A stretch of 64,000 bases of DNA, taken from contig SMSO01000014.1 of NCBI GenBank assembly GCA_004764695.1, positions 4,246,845 through 4,310,844 on the forward strand, read 5' to 3'. The notes beneath the pieces are model-generated. The model had not been told where the DNA came from, did not search any database, and saw only the letters and a list, made by a program, of their open reading frames with translations. Positions within the stretch are counted from its first letter, which is position 1. The number at the start of each line of letters is the position of its first letter. Made by a program: the position numbers and the translations under genes. Source of the stretch: Schizochytrium sp. TIO01. Its lineage: Eukaryota; Sar; Bigyra; Thraustochytrida; Thraustochytriidae. Shown piece by piece: positions 39,060 to 50,583 of this stretch.

Positions 39060-41804
39060 TATGCCGGCTTGTGTCTTCGGCGCTTCAACTATGGCTGAGA
39101 CCCTGACAACAAGCGACTTGTGAGTACGAATGCCGCCTCGGTGCAGCTAAACGTTGCTGCGGAGCGACCGTAGGAGGTTGGAAATATGGTTATGGTTTTG
39201 GCCTGAGCCAGCAGGTATGCGCTTGCGTGAGTTGGCAAATCTCACTAAACTTTATCACACGATCTCCCATTTACTTATAATAATAACACCTTGGTACCTC
39301 TAGAGTGAAGAATAGAAGCTACTAAAAAATAAATCCACTAAAATAGAATCAAATCAATTCGTGCAGAACTCCGTAGACTCATCACACGCCTCAGCAGAGC
39401 CGATGATGGAGACCCCTCTCATCATCGGAGGACCTCCACGATAAGAAACCCAAAGAGAAAGCCTCGGACCTTCTCCTTCACCCACGTTTTCTTTCCTCTG
39501 AGGCTTCAAAGTGCAATAGATTTGTACGAAACAAAAGCATCTCCTACCTCTGTGTATACATACATACATAATACATACGTACATACTACAGGTACCTACC
39601 TACCTACTAAGAACTCCTCCCTCGCACGCTGGACTTTCATCAGTGCTGACGAAGACGCTTTCAAGTTCTTCGAAAAGACGTCCTGGCCAATGCACGACAC
39701 CTTGCGTCTGCTAATCTGGCCTTCCTCGACGAAGACCACGCGAATTGTTTTTGCGAACTCAGTGAGCAGCAGGCAGTTTTGCTGGGATCGAGAACTGGAA
39801 TCCGAGACTTTAAGTTGTTGCTAGTTTTTAGTTTTTAGTTTTTAAAGATGTTTTTAATGTCGAATCAGCGGAGCAAAAGCTTTTGCAGATCAGGCGAAAA
39901 GACACACTGGTCTCCAGTTTTCACATCGGACTTCAGCGTAGAATAAAAAAGAACTCGCGGATGTTCACATAAACGATATCCTCGAGTCAACATCTGCTCT
40001 GTCCAACACCTGTGCCTCCCACCAAATCCTTTTGCAGCGATTCGCTGATCCCTCGTAAAGGCAGTCTCCACATTGGAACATTACATTAGAAATAGGTAAA
40101 TTAGTACGTTTTCCTGTAGATAATAGTTAAATTTGCCATCTAGAGGTGTGTACGTTGGGAACCCGTAAGGAGTTGTTTCTTTTGTTTCCTCAGGAGGATT
40201 CTTAGTCTTCCTACTACATCTTTTAGGTTTTTAAAATAAATTAAAATATCAACACTACTTGAGTGGTCACGATACTAATTTACGAAAGAACAAAGCATAC
40301 TTTTTATCATGAAAAGGCTTCATCTTCAAACAGGCGTATCTACAAAGCTGTTTCGTTTATGAACTAATTAGGTTTGCTTTGTTGTTTACCTCTGTTGACT
40401 TGCCACAGCCTGGAATCATTTAATTGTATTAAAAAAAAAAAAAATAGAAAAAAAGAATCGTGATAAATAAAAACTTACTTTCATCTACTGAGGGATTTTT
40501 TTAGTAACCTGCGCTCCGATTGTGCAATTTCTCTGCACTCGTAAAGGCCAGAATGGGTCTACGTTCCGCTTGCCACACTGTACCTTCTTGCGTCACCATG
40601 CCTCTGAAGCTGCTAACGGCACTGCGATCACGAGGGTGCTTCTGGATTTAATTCCCCAGAGGCCTCTCTTGCGCAAAGAAACGAAGAAGACGGCGCGGTA
40701 AAAGGTAGTATCCATAGGCTAGTACCACATACATTTATCCATAGGAGTGGTGCAGAGTGCGAATGAACCATTTCCTACTTCTCGTGCATCTTCAGAAGTA
40801 GGTACTTAGGCCTGCTCAAAACGCCAATGGTTGATCCTGATGCGAAGCTGAAAACTGATCAACAAAATAATCTGAAGGGCTACAGTAAGTCCTGGAGAAG
40901 TACGCAGTCCCCTCCGACGGCCCGAGAGACGGGGTATGTCTTTGACAGGGAATTACGCAGGTTTCCCTTGAAAATTCACAAATTCTGGCAAAACCCTGCT
41001 CCCCTTCGGTTTTCTAAACGTGCATCGACGTCTTCAAAGTTGATCGAAGATGTAAATTATAGATACATCATACACTATCCAAAATATTAGCTCTACTTGC
41101 CACGATCGTAAACGGTTGCCAGATCTCGAGATCGAAACGGGAAGTAAACAAATCGTAACAGTTGAAATGAAAAGTATGATTCGACCTGAAGATGATCACC
41201 AACAATGAAGTTTCGTGGCTTTCTGACACCGCATACCAGTTCTTGCGGATATTGCGCGCTCTAGGTTGTGCGAAATACCTCGGAATGAGAGAATATAGAT
41301 ACTGGGTACTGAGGAACCTTGTGTGGTTTAGACTTGAAAAGTTATCATGCACATGATCTGAAAAAAGAAAGAAATCCAAAACTCGTAAAAACCTTTTTCT
41401 TTCTTCGAATCATCTACTACTATATCATATTATACAGGCCTATATATATTTTTAATTTTTAATTAATATTAAATTTAAAACTTCAATATAAAAATAACTT
41501 TTAAAAAATATATATATTAGAAAATGTTTGTCTACATTTCTTACCTAAAGTACTACTATATTTTGCCTATACGGCTACTACCTAGTGAGAAAAGTAAAAT
41601 AAGAGGAATCATTATATTTTATTTCGTTCAATCGTTTGAAGTTCATTCAATTCATTTTCTGTGCCGCAAAGCTTGAACTGCGCTGTGTCCGTGAGCGGCG
41701 GCGCGTCTTCTGCGCGTCGCTCGCTTTTAGTCTCGGCGCGAGCAGGATCTGTGACCGCTCCCGCACGTTCAGCGTGCCTGTTGCGGCGATCTCGGCGGAA
41801 GATT
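39060..41804. other. Intergenic, no gene recognised
   Basis: It contains (TACATA)n at 39554-39585 followed by ACCTACCTACCTAC, A-rich runs at 40430-40455, and a very AT-rich stretch at 41440-41520 (TATATATATTTTTAATTTTTAATTAA). The short ORFs have no signature. The 144 bp before 41805 are open in the frame of the next gene but without ATG. Confidence 0.55.
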
Positions 41805-44147
41805 ATGTTACACAGGCGCCAACGTAGACACTCCGAGGACGAAGTAGCCATGACTTCCCGACAGAACTCTCTTCGCAATATACTCAATAGCAGCGGCAAC
41901 AGCAACAACAATGCTGGGAGCGCCATGACATTGTCCAGGGAAACCAAGTCTCTGCGCAGAGATACCACAGAGGCCTTCAGAACGCTCACGGGCCCGGATC
42001 AGATCTTCAGCCGCCTCAAGGCATCCAAAAGATCGTCACTGCGAAGTCCTCTCTCACCCTCTGCATCGAATTCTGCAACAGAGAACTTCGAAAGTATCGA
42101 GTCTGGAGCCATGAACTCTGCAAATGCTGCAAACCTCACAAAATCAAGGCCAAGTGACATCCAGTCGCAGTTGAGTAGTTATGTGAACGCAGGCAAACAA
42201 CAGAGCATGGTCATGAACGGTAGCCATGACTCAGGGTCGGCATACGAAAATAGCAATGCGGATGTAAGCCGAAACTCATCTACCAGCCACGCAAAGCTTA
42301 AGAAAAGATTTCATCTTACGAAAGGGTTCAAGAAAAATATCATGCGCCAAAGGCCCCATGTCAATGAAGAAGCCGCCTCCGGAACTACCAGTCCTGTACA
42401 TATGAACCAGCTCGCGTCGAGATCTGTGCCGGAAGATGAGTCTCGCGAAGGAAGCCCTCGAGGTTTACAACCCCCAGGAGTTGCGTCGGTGGGTTCGAGG
42501 GAGTACAAAACCGGATTTGGAGCTAAAGACTCAGCTTCATCAATGGGAGAGAGCAACGGTGGAAGTCTTGGAGCTGCTTCGAAGAGAAAGAAACCCAGCA
42601 ATATGCAGCGATTGAGAGACAAAATGATGGCTCGGGGCAAGCAACGTGGAGTTCTTGGTGCAAATGCATTACGACGGCATTCCAGACTGAGTAGTCTTAC
42701 AAAGCACGGACACGAGGAAGATGACGATGAGGAGGAGGATGACGACCATCACGATGACGATGACAGTGACGAAGTCACGCAGATTGGTGCGTCAGAAGAA
42801 GAGCTAGATGATGATGAAGATACAGGGGATGCTCAGGAGAACCATTCAGATATTGAAACTTATGGCAGGGCTCGTCAGGGATCTCCAGGAAACAGAACCG
42901 CATTTTCGAACGGTAGTGCTACTATTGGCTTCAACACCAATAAAACTACAAACAACAGCAGGTTTGCAAGACAAGACCCCACCACTTCAACCTCTGATAA
43001 ATATTGTACAGAAGACGAATCTAGTGAATACAGCAAAAACATGCTCGGATCTGACTTAGACGCACTTGGACAGGTCTCCTCACAATCAAATGGCCGCCAA
43101 GCAAATTCTAACTTACCACCAGTTATGCGTTCACCGAACACTGCCAAATCACCCTCGCCAGATGGAGCTGCACGTCGCTCGCGGCGCTCCTCAATGGGCC
43201 CGATTCAGGGAGGGATACCTTTGGATTCCTTACCTAACATGCCGGCTACCGCTGGCGATCCTCGTCTAGAAGATGATATAGCCAGCGACGATGGCATGAG
43301 CTCCAGCACTCGTGGGGGGGTGTTTAGGGATCAACTTGATGAACACAGTCCAGGGCGTCTAGACGAGCCTCGATCATTTGCTTCTGGATCGTCGCACTCA
43401 AGTCGTGCACAAATGCGACATGAACTAGCAGATATGCTCAAGAAGTGGAATATCCCGCGGGAACAATGGCGCCTACCCACAGCCGACATCTCACCTGGAA
43501 GTGTTGATGAATTTGGCGGAGATAGTGATGCCGTTGCAGATCCCCGGCGAAACGAGTACCGCATTCGCAAGTTACAAGAGGAAAATGAAAGGTATAAGTC
43601 GCTTATTGCAAAGCGCAAGGTTGAACTCGATCGTGTTCATTCTTCCACCAAAACTAAGGTGAATGAACTGAAGGACATGATACGAAATTTGGAACGAAAA
43701 CTGGCATTTTATGATGCTAACGTTAACGAGAAACATGCCCAGATTAACGAACATTTCACACGCTTCAAGTCTGAAATGACTAACGATATCCGGGAAAAGG
43801 TTCGCAAGCAGTTGGAGTCACGAGAAGAAGATTATTATAATCTGATTGAACGGGTACAGCGCAGCATGACAATAATCTCTGATCATAATTCCGAGGGAAA
43901 TGGAATTATTCATGCGGTCATGCATCGGAGCATTGCACTGGTCATTTCCGGCGCAGGGACAATTGCGCATATCATTTCTATGCTTGTAGGAATGTTACTG
44001 GCTCCCTTTCTGTATGTTCTGAGCTTTTTCAAACGTACAGAAAATGTATCGTTACATCGCCAACGCCCTGGCATGCGGTCTCGCACAAGCAGTCAGTCCA
44101 GTGGATTTAGCAGGGCGAGCAGGATTAGCTCACGTGGGCTTTCTTAG
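41805..44147 (+). CDS. Disordered coiled-coil protein with C-terminal membrane hairpin
   Basis: A 780-aa protein from ATG 41805; a second in-frame ATG is at 41850. Residues 1-560 are low complexity, rich in Ser/Asn/Arg, with an Asp/Glu/His-rich acidic block at about 305-345. A coiled coil spans about 600-690 ('LQEENERYKSLIAKRKVELDRV'). A hydrophobic segment of about 34 residues near 720-753 ('HIISMLVGMLLAPFLYVLSFF') is followed by a basic Ser/Arg-rich tail. The layout (disordered N-terminus, coiled coil, C-terminal membrane insert) resembles ER-anchored TMCC-type proteins by architecture only. Function unknown. Confidence 0.75.
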   Translation: MLHRRQRRHSEDEVAMTSRQNSLRNILNSSGNSNNNAGSAMTLSRETKSLRRDTTEAFRTLTGPDQIFSRLKASKRSSLRSPLSPSASNSATENFESIESGAMNSANAANLTKSRPSDIQSQLSSYVNAGKQQSMVMNGSHDSGSAYENSNADVSRNSSTSHAKLKKRFHLTKGFKKNIMRQRPHVNEEAASGTTSPVHMNQLASRSVPEDESREGSPRGLQPPGVASVGSREYKTGFGAKDSASSMGESNGGSLGAASKRKKPSNMQRLRDKMMARGKQRGVLGANALRRHSRLSSLTKHGHEEDDDEEEDDDHHDDDDSDEVTQIGASEEELDDDEDTGDAQENHSDIETYGRARQGSPGNRTAFSNGSATIGFNTNKTTNNSRFARQDPTTSTSDKYCTEDESSEYSKNMLGSDLDALGQVSSQSNGRQANSNLPPVMRSPNTAKSPSPDGAARRSRRSSMGPIQGGIPLDSLPNMPATAGDPRLEDDIASDDGMSSSTRGGVFRDQLDEHSPGRLDEPRSFASGSSHSSRAQMRHELADMLKKWNIPREQWRLPTADISPGSVDEFGGDSDAVADPRRNEYRIRKLQEENERYKSLIAKRKVELDRVHSSTKTKVNELKDMIRNLERKLAFYDANVNEKHAQINEHFTRFKSEMTNDIREKVRKQLESREEDYYNLIERVQRSMTIISDHNSEGNGIIHAVMHRSIALVISGAGTIAHIISMLVGMLLAPFLYVLSFFKRTENVSLHRQRPGMRSRTSSQSSGFSRASRISSRGLS

Positions 44148-45532
44148 TCTCATATAGTTTGATGACTAACCCATGAAAGGGTGCAGCCTCTGTTTTTTTA
44201 TTGTTTTTTCATTTCAATTATGATACCATATTCTCCATGTTGCAAAGCTGCAATAGTTTACAATTTTCCTATGATCTCTCTTATTCGTGTGAACTAGACA
44301 TTCTTACGGAAGTGCGCTATGTTACATTTTGTCTCATTTCCACTGTTATCTTTTGTTGAAATGTTATTTGTAAAGTGGACAAACAATGGTAGTGATGGTT
44401 AAATTATATATTCCAACAAAAACACTACTCATATGCTGTTATTATTGAACCAAGCAAAATGAAAATAGGAAAGCCATTCTCCTTTCAATGATCAAAGCTG
44501 GTACTCAGTTGTATGTTTGGTATAATTATTTTACGAATTAATTAATCTTTATCAAACTACCAAGCAAACACAGCAAATTATTAGTTCTTTATCACTATCG
44601 ATTCATTTTCTTCATAAGATTGCCATGCAAATTGACTGCTTGATTGCCCTAGGACTCCAACTTTGACCTTGTAGTCTCATTTGAAGCATTCTAGGTGTTA
44701 CTGTTGGCAATTTCCCAGACTGGTCATACTATATACAACTAACCAAAAACGTTCAATATGGTATCTTTTTACCTAGTAATGATCTTGAGGCCACTTTTTC
44801 GTTAGTGAACCATTTAGTATCCTTAAAACGATAAACTTCTCCTGCTGGAATGAATTCTCAGCAAATGCAGTCTGGGGAAGACTTTTATCCGTTGACTGTA
44901 AGTTTATCTTAACTTTTTTTTCAATTAGGAGTATTCTACCTTTGTAGAAGATGTTTCACTACTTCATCGCTCGCTACTGCTTCTATGGAGGGGTATACCA
45001 GCGTGGCACTAATTTGGTGTTTGGAGATGAAGATGAGTTCTATGAAAATAGTATGCAGACAGAATTATGCATCGCGGCGGACTGCTACCCTTATTATTGA
45101 TTTATCAAAATCAGAATACCTTGGTATTACAATCATTATAATCATTACAATTTTTACTTGACTTTTATTTATTTATTTTAAAATTAAAAATAAAATTTAA
45201 TTAATTTTTTTCATTAAAAATAAAAATAAAAATAATATGATCTTATAAATAGGAAGCCTTAGATTGAAGCGAGTTACCAAGATGTAGAAGGATACCTGAA
45301 GAGCTTCTTTTTGAAGCAATCGCACGGTCTATCGATAATTTAAAAAAATAACAATTAAATCATTGCAGAGGGCGAGCACGAGCAACTTGCTCGTAAGAGA
45401 TAACTCTTGGTCGATTATATATATGGTCAACATCTTGGGAAGAAAACTTTAAAACACAAGATATTGTAGTATGTAAACCAAAAAAGAATTCATGATAGAT
45501 TAGGGATTATGTAAGTGTACATTCTAATTCAC
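44148..45532. other. Intergenic, AT-rich
   Basis: No gene recognised. A strongly AT-rich stretch at 45163-45240 includes TTTTAAAATTAAAAATAAAATTTAATTAA-type sequence, similar in kind to 47879-47935 and 53899-53915. Confidence 0.6.
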
Positions 45533-47383
45533 CTAAAGCCTGCCAAAAGCAAAGAGGCCGCCAGCCATAGCAGCTGCCGCTACCACAAGTGCAGAGCGTG
45601 TACCGCTTGCTGCCGATGCCCCAGGGCCAGCAGTTGAGTAATCCTCCTTCATATTATATTCTTGCTTGATAAAATCCGCAGCACGCTCACCAATCATAAT
45701 CGAAGGAGCATTCGTATTACCTGAAATTACCTGAGGCATTACAGATGCATCAGCAATACGAAGCCCTTCTAAGCCGTAAACTCGAAGTCGCTCATCAACA
45801 ACTTTTCCAATCGCACAAGTGCATGCAGGATGATAAAGTGTCATAGCATAATGGCGCGCGTAATCAATCCAAAACTCATCATTCTCGAATCCTCCATGCT
45901 TTTCAAGGAGGTCGACAGGTAGAATAGGATCGCCAACTGTAATTTTTGCAAGTGATGGTGCACGTGCGATTTCCAAGGAACGGCGCATAGCCTTAGCCAG
46001 CTTGAGAGCATCACGATCATCTTTGAGGTAGTTGGAAATGATACGAGGGCTGGAGTTTGGATCCTTGTTACGAAGTTCGATGACGCCCTTGCTGTATGGG
46101 TGTAAAAGAGTAGTCAATAAAATGTAGCCTTCACTATCCGGTTCATAGTGTCCTTTCAGAAAGTTGATTCCAAAACGAAGGTTATTCTCGACACTATGCG
46201 GGTCACCAGGGGCTGCCACAGCACCGAGCTGGATATCAGGCCCACAACCAGGTTGTTCTGCAGCCCATTCGGGAGTCTTGTAAAATGCCGTGACGTCATA
46301 AGCACCAGTAGACAGTAGTCCAGTGCCCCAGATTCCCCACTCCGCAAGACACTGCAACCTTTCTGCTCTTGAAGTATTAACAGACGGCGAATCCTTGCAC
46401 TGGAAAGAAATATAGCCATTGATATGGTCTTCGAGGTTGCGACCAACATCTGGCATGTCCTTGATGCAGGGAACCCCCACCTTTTCGAGATGTTCACGAG
46501 GTCCAAGTCCCGACAGCAACATTACTTTGGGAGTATCAATTGCTCCACAGGAGAGAATGACCTCTCGCCGTGCCCAAACACTACGTCCAGCTCCAATACC
46601 AGAGACCTTGTAGTCACCTACTTCAACACCCAGTACTTTGGTCTGATCGGCGTTGAAAAGCAGACGCTTAGCATATGCGTTCGTCATGATGGTAAGATTG
46701 CTGCGATTGGATGCCGGCTGTAGAAACGCGGTGGCGGTATCACAGCGAGCACCATCACGGATGGTTTGGGCGAGTAGACCGACAACACCGTCCATCTCGC
46801 GGCCGTTGTAGTCAGCATGCTTAAAGCCTACCTCCACGGCAGCACGCACATAGCGTTTAATGATATCGAGCGGTGGACGCACTGAAGTAGTTAGGGGTCC
46901 TCCACGGCCGTGATATTCATTCTCGATCGGTGCTTCTTCATTGTCCATGACCCGGCAATCCTCAGATTTGATGAAATACGGTAAGACATCCTTGTAGCTC
47001 CAACCCTTGGCGCCCATACGCTCCCAGGTGTCAAAGTCCTCTTTTGCACCACGGACATAGGCCATGTAATTGAGGATTGAGGAACCTCCCAAGCATCGCC
47101 CACGAGGGATATATGAGCTTTTGTTTTGGAGACCCTTAAATGCATATTCGCCGCAAGGCTCGGTAGAATATCCCCAATCTCGCTCACTATTTTGCATCTT
47201 CGCAGCTGCGGCCGGGATTTTAGCATCAATCTCCGAAGCTTCACCTCCTGCTTCGATAAGTAGAACCGAGACATTTTTGTCTTCACTCAATCTGGCCGCT
47301 AGCGTCGCACCAGCACTGCCGCCTCCAATCACAATGAAGTCATACGAAGCATTCGCACCCTGTATCGGCGTTACCGTCTTCAT
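45533..47383 (-). CDS. GMC oxidoreductase (choline dehydrogenase-like), paralogue 2
   Basis: A 616-aa protein, ATG at 47383. It has the same layout as the genes at 34.7 and 48.7 kb: 'VIGGGSAGATLAARLSED' near residues 19-36, 'PRGRCLGGSSILNYMAYVRG' (signature 1), 'CGAIDTPKVMLLSGLGP' (signature 2), catalytic His518 and Asn558. The C-terminal hydrophobic segment ('LVVAAAAMAGGLFAF') suggests a tail anchor. It is nearly identical to its paralogues around the active site but differs in the substrate-side middle region, so substrate range may differ. A TATATATATAT run lies about 250 bp upstream (47633-47644). Confidence 0.92.
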   Translation of the reverse strand: MKTVTPIQGANASYDFIVIGGGSAGATLAARLSEDKNVSVLLIEAGGEASEIDAKIPAAAAKMQNSERDWGYSTEPCGEYAFKGLQNKSSYIPRGRCLGGSSILNYMAYVRGAKEDFDTWERMGAKGWSYKDVLPYFIKSEDCRVMDNEEAPIENEYHGRGGPLTTSVRPPLDIIKRYVRAAVEVGFKHADYNGREMDGVVGLLAQTIRDGARCDTATAFLQPASNRSNLTIMTNAYAKRLLFNADQTKVLGVEVGDYKVSGIGAGRSVWARREVILSCGAIDTPKVMLLSGLGPREHLEKVGVPCIKDMPDVGRNLEDHINGYISFQCKDSPSVNTSRAERLQCLAEWGIWGTGLLSTGAYDVTAFYKTPEWAAEQPGCGPDIQLGAVAAPGDPHSVENNLRFGINFLKGHYEPDSEGYILLTTLLHPYSKGVIELRNKDPNSSPRIISNYLKDDRDALKLAKAMRRSLEIARAPSLAKITVGDPILPVDLLEKHGGFENDEFWIDYARHYAMTLYHPACTCAIGKVVDERLRVYGLEGLRIADASVMPQVISGNTNAPSIMIGERAADFIKQEYNMKEDYSTAGPGASAASGTRSALVVAAAAMAGGLFAFGRL

Positions 47384-48729
47384 GATGCTCTTCTCTTTCG
47401 TTTATTTGTCCTTGCACTCCTTCACTCACCAAGATCAGTCTTAGATTTCCACCCAAACGACTGTAATGTATGCAAAGATTAAATTCTGTACACAAAGTGA
47501 TACAGCAACCTGATCTCGTAAATGCGGTTCTGCAGACAACCAATCTCTGCGAGCCTGATTATCCACTGATGCTGTTGAAATCTTCTTATTTGGCCGTATA
47601 CTTCACTTACGCCACACCTTTAAAGTGAGCTATATATATATAGTACATAGTGCATTTTGGAGTAATCTACAAATGATTTATAGCGGCCGGTGCAGATCTC
47701 TGCTTCCGTCCGACGCCCCCGGGTTAAAAAACGACTCGAGCTTGACAAACGTCAAGTTAGCATTCAGACATCTTTTACATTGAGCTCAAATTCGACACCG
47801 TCAATGAAAACGGTTTGTTGATTTCGCAACCTTGTGTCGCTGATGCAACCTAGTAGAGGGTTTAAGCATCACTGATATTTATTTTATTTTATTTTAAAAT
47901 TAAAACTTAGTTTAAAATTAAAATTATAAAAAATCTAAGGAAAGAACGTGGAGGATAAAATAAAACAAAAGGTATTCTCAAACTAGCTCAAACTTCATTC
48001 TTCAAGTTCTCTGCGGCCCCAATTCGAATGCATGGTTCCCAATCCTAATCCGCCAGCCCAATTTTGGATCTGTCAGGTGTCGTCTGATCCGCCCGCACAT
48101 TGGTGTCGCAATCTGTCGTTCAAGTGGTCTAAGCCACTTTTGGTAGTAAACTTACTGCAAAACCAACTCAAGTTAAAGCAATTCACTCATAAGAATACAA
48201 ACCTGAAGAACTAATCGCAACCCACTTCAAGGTTACGTCGAGGCCTCTGGTGGACATAGAAACACCAGGAAACAGCTCAGTGTGGCACGGCTTGAAAGGT
48301 AGGCAGGCAGCTAAGCACTTACGTATCGTTTAGCAAATAGGATCTTCGTAAGGCAGGTAATTGTCTAGGCACCTGTACCGACCTAGTATCACATTCGATG
48401 ATGCTTGGTCTTTGAATGATAGAAAGAACAGACTAAAGATTTCAAGGTGCTTTTCATTCGCTCTAGTCAGAGGGCTGCTTGCGCCTTTCGATCAGTTCTT
48501 TAAGTTAGGTAGACGCCCCAGTCAAGACATTTCGCTCGTACGATGCGAGCTTTTAACATGATCACTTATTAGACATCATGGTAGGCGCCTACCTGCCTAT
48601 CCATACTCATGAAACTAGCGCGTTTGACAGACAAGATCGCACGGCTCTAGCAAAGGCATTTGCTTGTCTGATTTTCAATAGTTATTCATCATCAAATAAC
48701 ACAGGATATGTTTATCTGAAGGAGCAGAG
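47384..48729. other. Intergenic between tandem GMC genes
   Basis: It contains the TA run at 47633-47644, the AT-rich TTTTATTTTATTTTAAAATTAAAA region at 47879-47935, and no recognisable gene. Confidence 0.6.
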
Positions 48730-50583
48730 TTAGAGCTTGGCAGTAAGCAACATGCCAGCACTCCCAACAATAGCTGCTGCAGCAGCTATAAGAGAGGCGT
48801 TAACAGTAAAGCGTGGTCGCGGAGCCCCTGTGAAAATATGAGTCTCCATGTTGTAGTCCTCTTTAATCAGGTCTGCTGCCTTTTCGCCAATCATTATAGT
48901 TGGGGCATTTGTATTGCCTGACGTGATTTGAGGCATCACCGAGGCATCTGCAATGCGAAGGCCCTTCACTCCGTACACACGGAGGCGTTCGTCAACGACT
49001 TTACCTATTGCACATGTGCATGCAGGATGATACAGCGTCATAGCGTAGTGACGGGCGTAGTCAACCCAAAACTCATCATTCTCGCATCCACCGTGTTTTT
49101 GGAGTAGATCTGCTGGGAGGTGTGGGTCTTTTGGAGTTATTTCTGCCAGGGATGGAGCACGGGCAATCTCTAACGCTCGACGCATTGCTTTGGCTAGCTT
49201 GAGCGCATCACGGTTGTCCTTCAGAAAATTAGAGACAATTCGAGGCTTGTCGCTAGGATCCCTACTACGAAGCTCCACAAATCCTTTCGTGTACGGGTGC
49301 AACAATGTAACGAGCAGCAAGTAACCTTCGCTCCCTGGCTCATAATGACCTTTCATGAAATTTTTGGCGTAACGTAGATTCTTTTCATAATGGTGTGGAT
49401 TGCCTGGGGCTGCAACAATTCCGAGTTGAACATCTGGACCTAGATCAGGCTCTTCCTGTGCCCATTCAGGAGTCTTGTAAAATGCAGTGGCGTCATAAAT
49501 GCCGGAAGACAGCAAGCCGGTCCCCCAAAATGCCCATTGAAGAATACCGCTGAGCCTTTCGGCTCGAATAGAATTTACCGACTCAGCGCCTTTGCAGGGC
49601 AATGCAACATAGGCATTGATATGGTCCTCAAGATTTTGTCCAACGTCTGGCATATCTTTAACACAATCTATTCCTATTTTCTCGAGGTGTCCGCGAGGTC
49701 CAATTCCAGATAGCAGCATAAGCTTTGGCGTATCGAGTGCGCCGCACGAAAGAATCACTTCCCGGCGAGCCCACACGGGGTATGAAGTGCCAATTTCATT
49801 CACTTTGCACTTTGCAACCTCAACACCTATTACTTTGTTGCAATCTTTATCACTATAAATTAGACATTTGGCGAACGCATTCGTCATAATGGTCAAATTC
49901 TTGCGATTTGCGGCAGGTTTTAGAAAAGCCACAGATGTATCGCATCGAGAGCCATCGCGAATCGTTTGTGCAAGCAAGCTAACAACTCCATCCATTTCTT
50001 CACCATTATAATCGGCGTATTTGAAACCAACCTCACAAGCTGCCTGAACAAAACGCTGAACGATTTCTAAAGGTCGGCGTATTGATGTAGCAAGTGGACC
50101 ACCAGAACCATGGAACTTACTCTCAAGTGGAGCCTCCCTGCAATTTGCGATGTGGCAATCCTCTGATTTCATGAAATACGGTAAGACATCCTTGTAGCTC
50201 CATCCTAAGGCGCCCATACGTTCCCATGTATCAAAGTCTTCCTTAGCACCTCGCACGTAGGCCATTAGATTGATAACGGATGATCCTCCTAAGCAACGGC
50301 CGCGAGGCATGTATGTACTCTTGTTTTGGAGACCTTTGAATGCGTGTTCTCCGCATGGCTCCGAGGAGTATCCCCAATCCCGTCTGCTATTCTGCAGTTT
50401 TGCAGCGGCTGCTGGAATTTTAGCCTGTACCTCAGTTGCTTCATCCCCGGCCTCAATTAGCAGTACCGATACGTTTTCGTCTTCGCTAAGTCTTGCTGCA
50501 AGCGTTGCACCAGCACTGCCAGAGCCAACAACCACAAAATCATATGAAGCGTTGGCGCCCTCTTCCAGTGCTACAGTTCTCAT
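48730..50583 (-). CDS. GMC oxidoreductase (choline dehydrogenase-like), paralogue 3
   Basis: A 617-aa protein from ATG 50583; the frame is open 12 codons further without ATG, and 617 aa fits its paralogues. 'VVGSGSAGATLAARLSED' (residues about 19-36) replaces GGGSAG by GSGSAG. Signature 1 ('PRGRCLGGSSVINLMAYVRG'), signature 2 ('CGALDTPKLMLLSGIGP'), His519 and Asn559 are present. The C-terminal tail 'LIAAAAAIVGSAGMLL' is hydrophobic. It lies in tandem with, and downstream of nothing but, the 45.5-kb paralogue on the same strand, 1.35 kb apart, which indicates local duplication. Confidence 0.92.
   Translation of the reverse strand: MRTVALEEGANASYDFVVVGSGSAGATLAARLSEDENVSVLLIEAGDEATEVQAKIPAAAAKLQNSRRDWGYSSEPCGEHAFKGLQNKSTYMPRGRCLGGSSVINLMAYVRGAKEDFDTWERMGALGWSYKDVLPYFMKSEDCHIANCREAPLESKFHGSGGPLATSIRRPLEIVQRFVQAACEVGFKYADYNGEEMDGVVSLLAQTIRDGSRCDTSVAFLKPAANRKNLTIMTNAFAKCLIYSDKDCNKVIGVEVAKCKVNEIGTSYPVWARREVILSCGALDTPKLMLLSGIGPRGHLEKIGIDCVKDMPDVGQNLEDHINAYVALPCKGAESVNSIRAERLSGILQWAFWGTGLLSSGIYDATAFYKTPEWAQEEPDLGPDVQLGIVAAPGNPHHYEKNLRYAKNFMKGHYEPGSEGYLLLVTLLHPYTKGFVELRSRDPSDKPRIVSNFLKDNRDALKLAKAMRRALEIARAPSLAEITPKDPHLPADLLQKHGGCENDEFWVDYARHYAMTLYHPACTCAIGKVVDERLRVYGVKGLRIADASVMPQITSGNTNAPTIMIGEKAADLIKEDYNMETHIFTGAPRPRFTVNASLIAAAAAIVGSAGMLLTAKL

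Noticed and set aside
34661-50583. GMC genes as fatty-acid photodecarboxylases
   Set aside because: All three keep the canonical GMC His and Asn in an oxidoreductase-like context and show no specific photodecarboxylase features that can be recognised by eye; not excluded by phylogeny.
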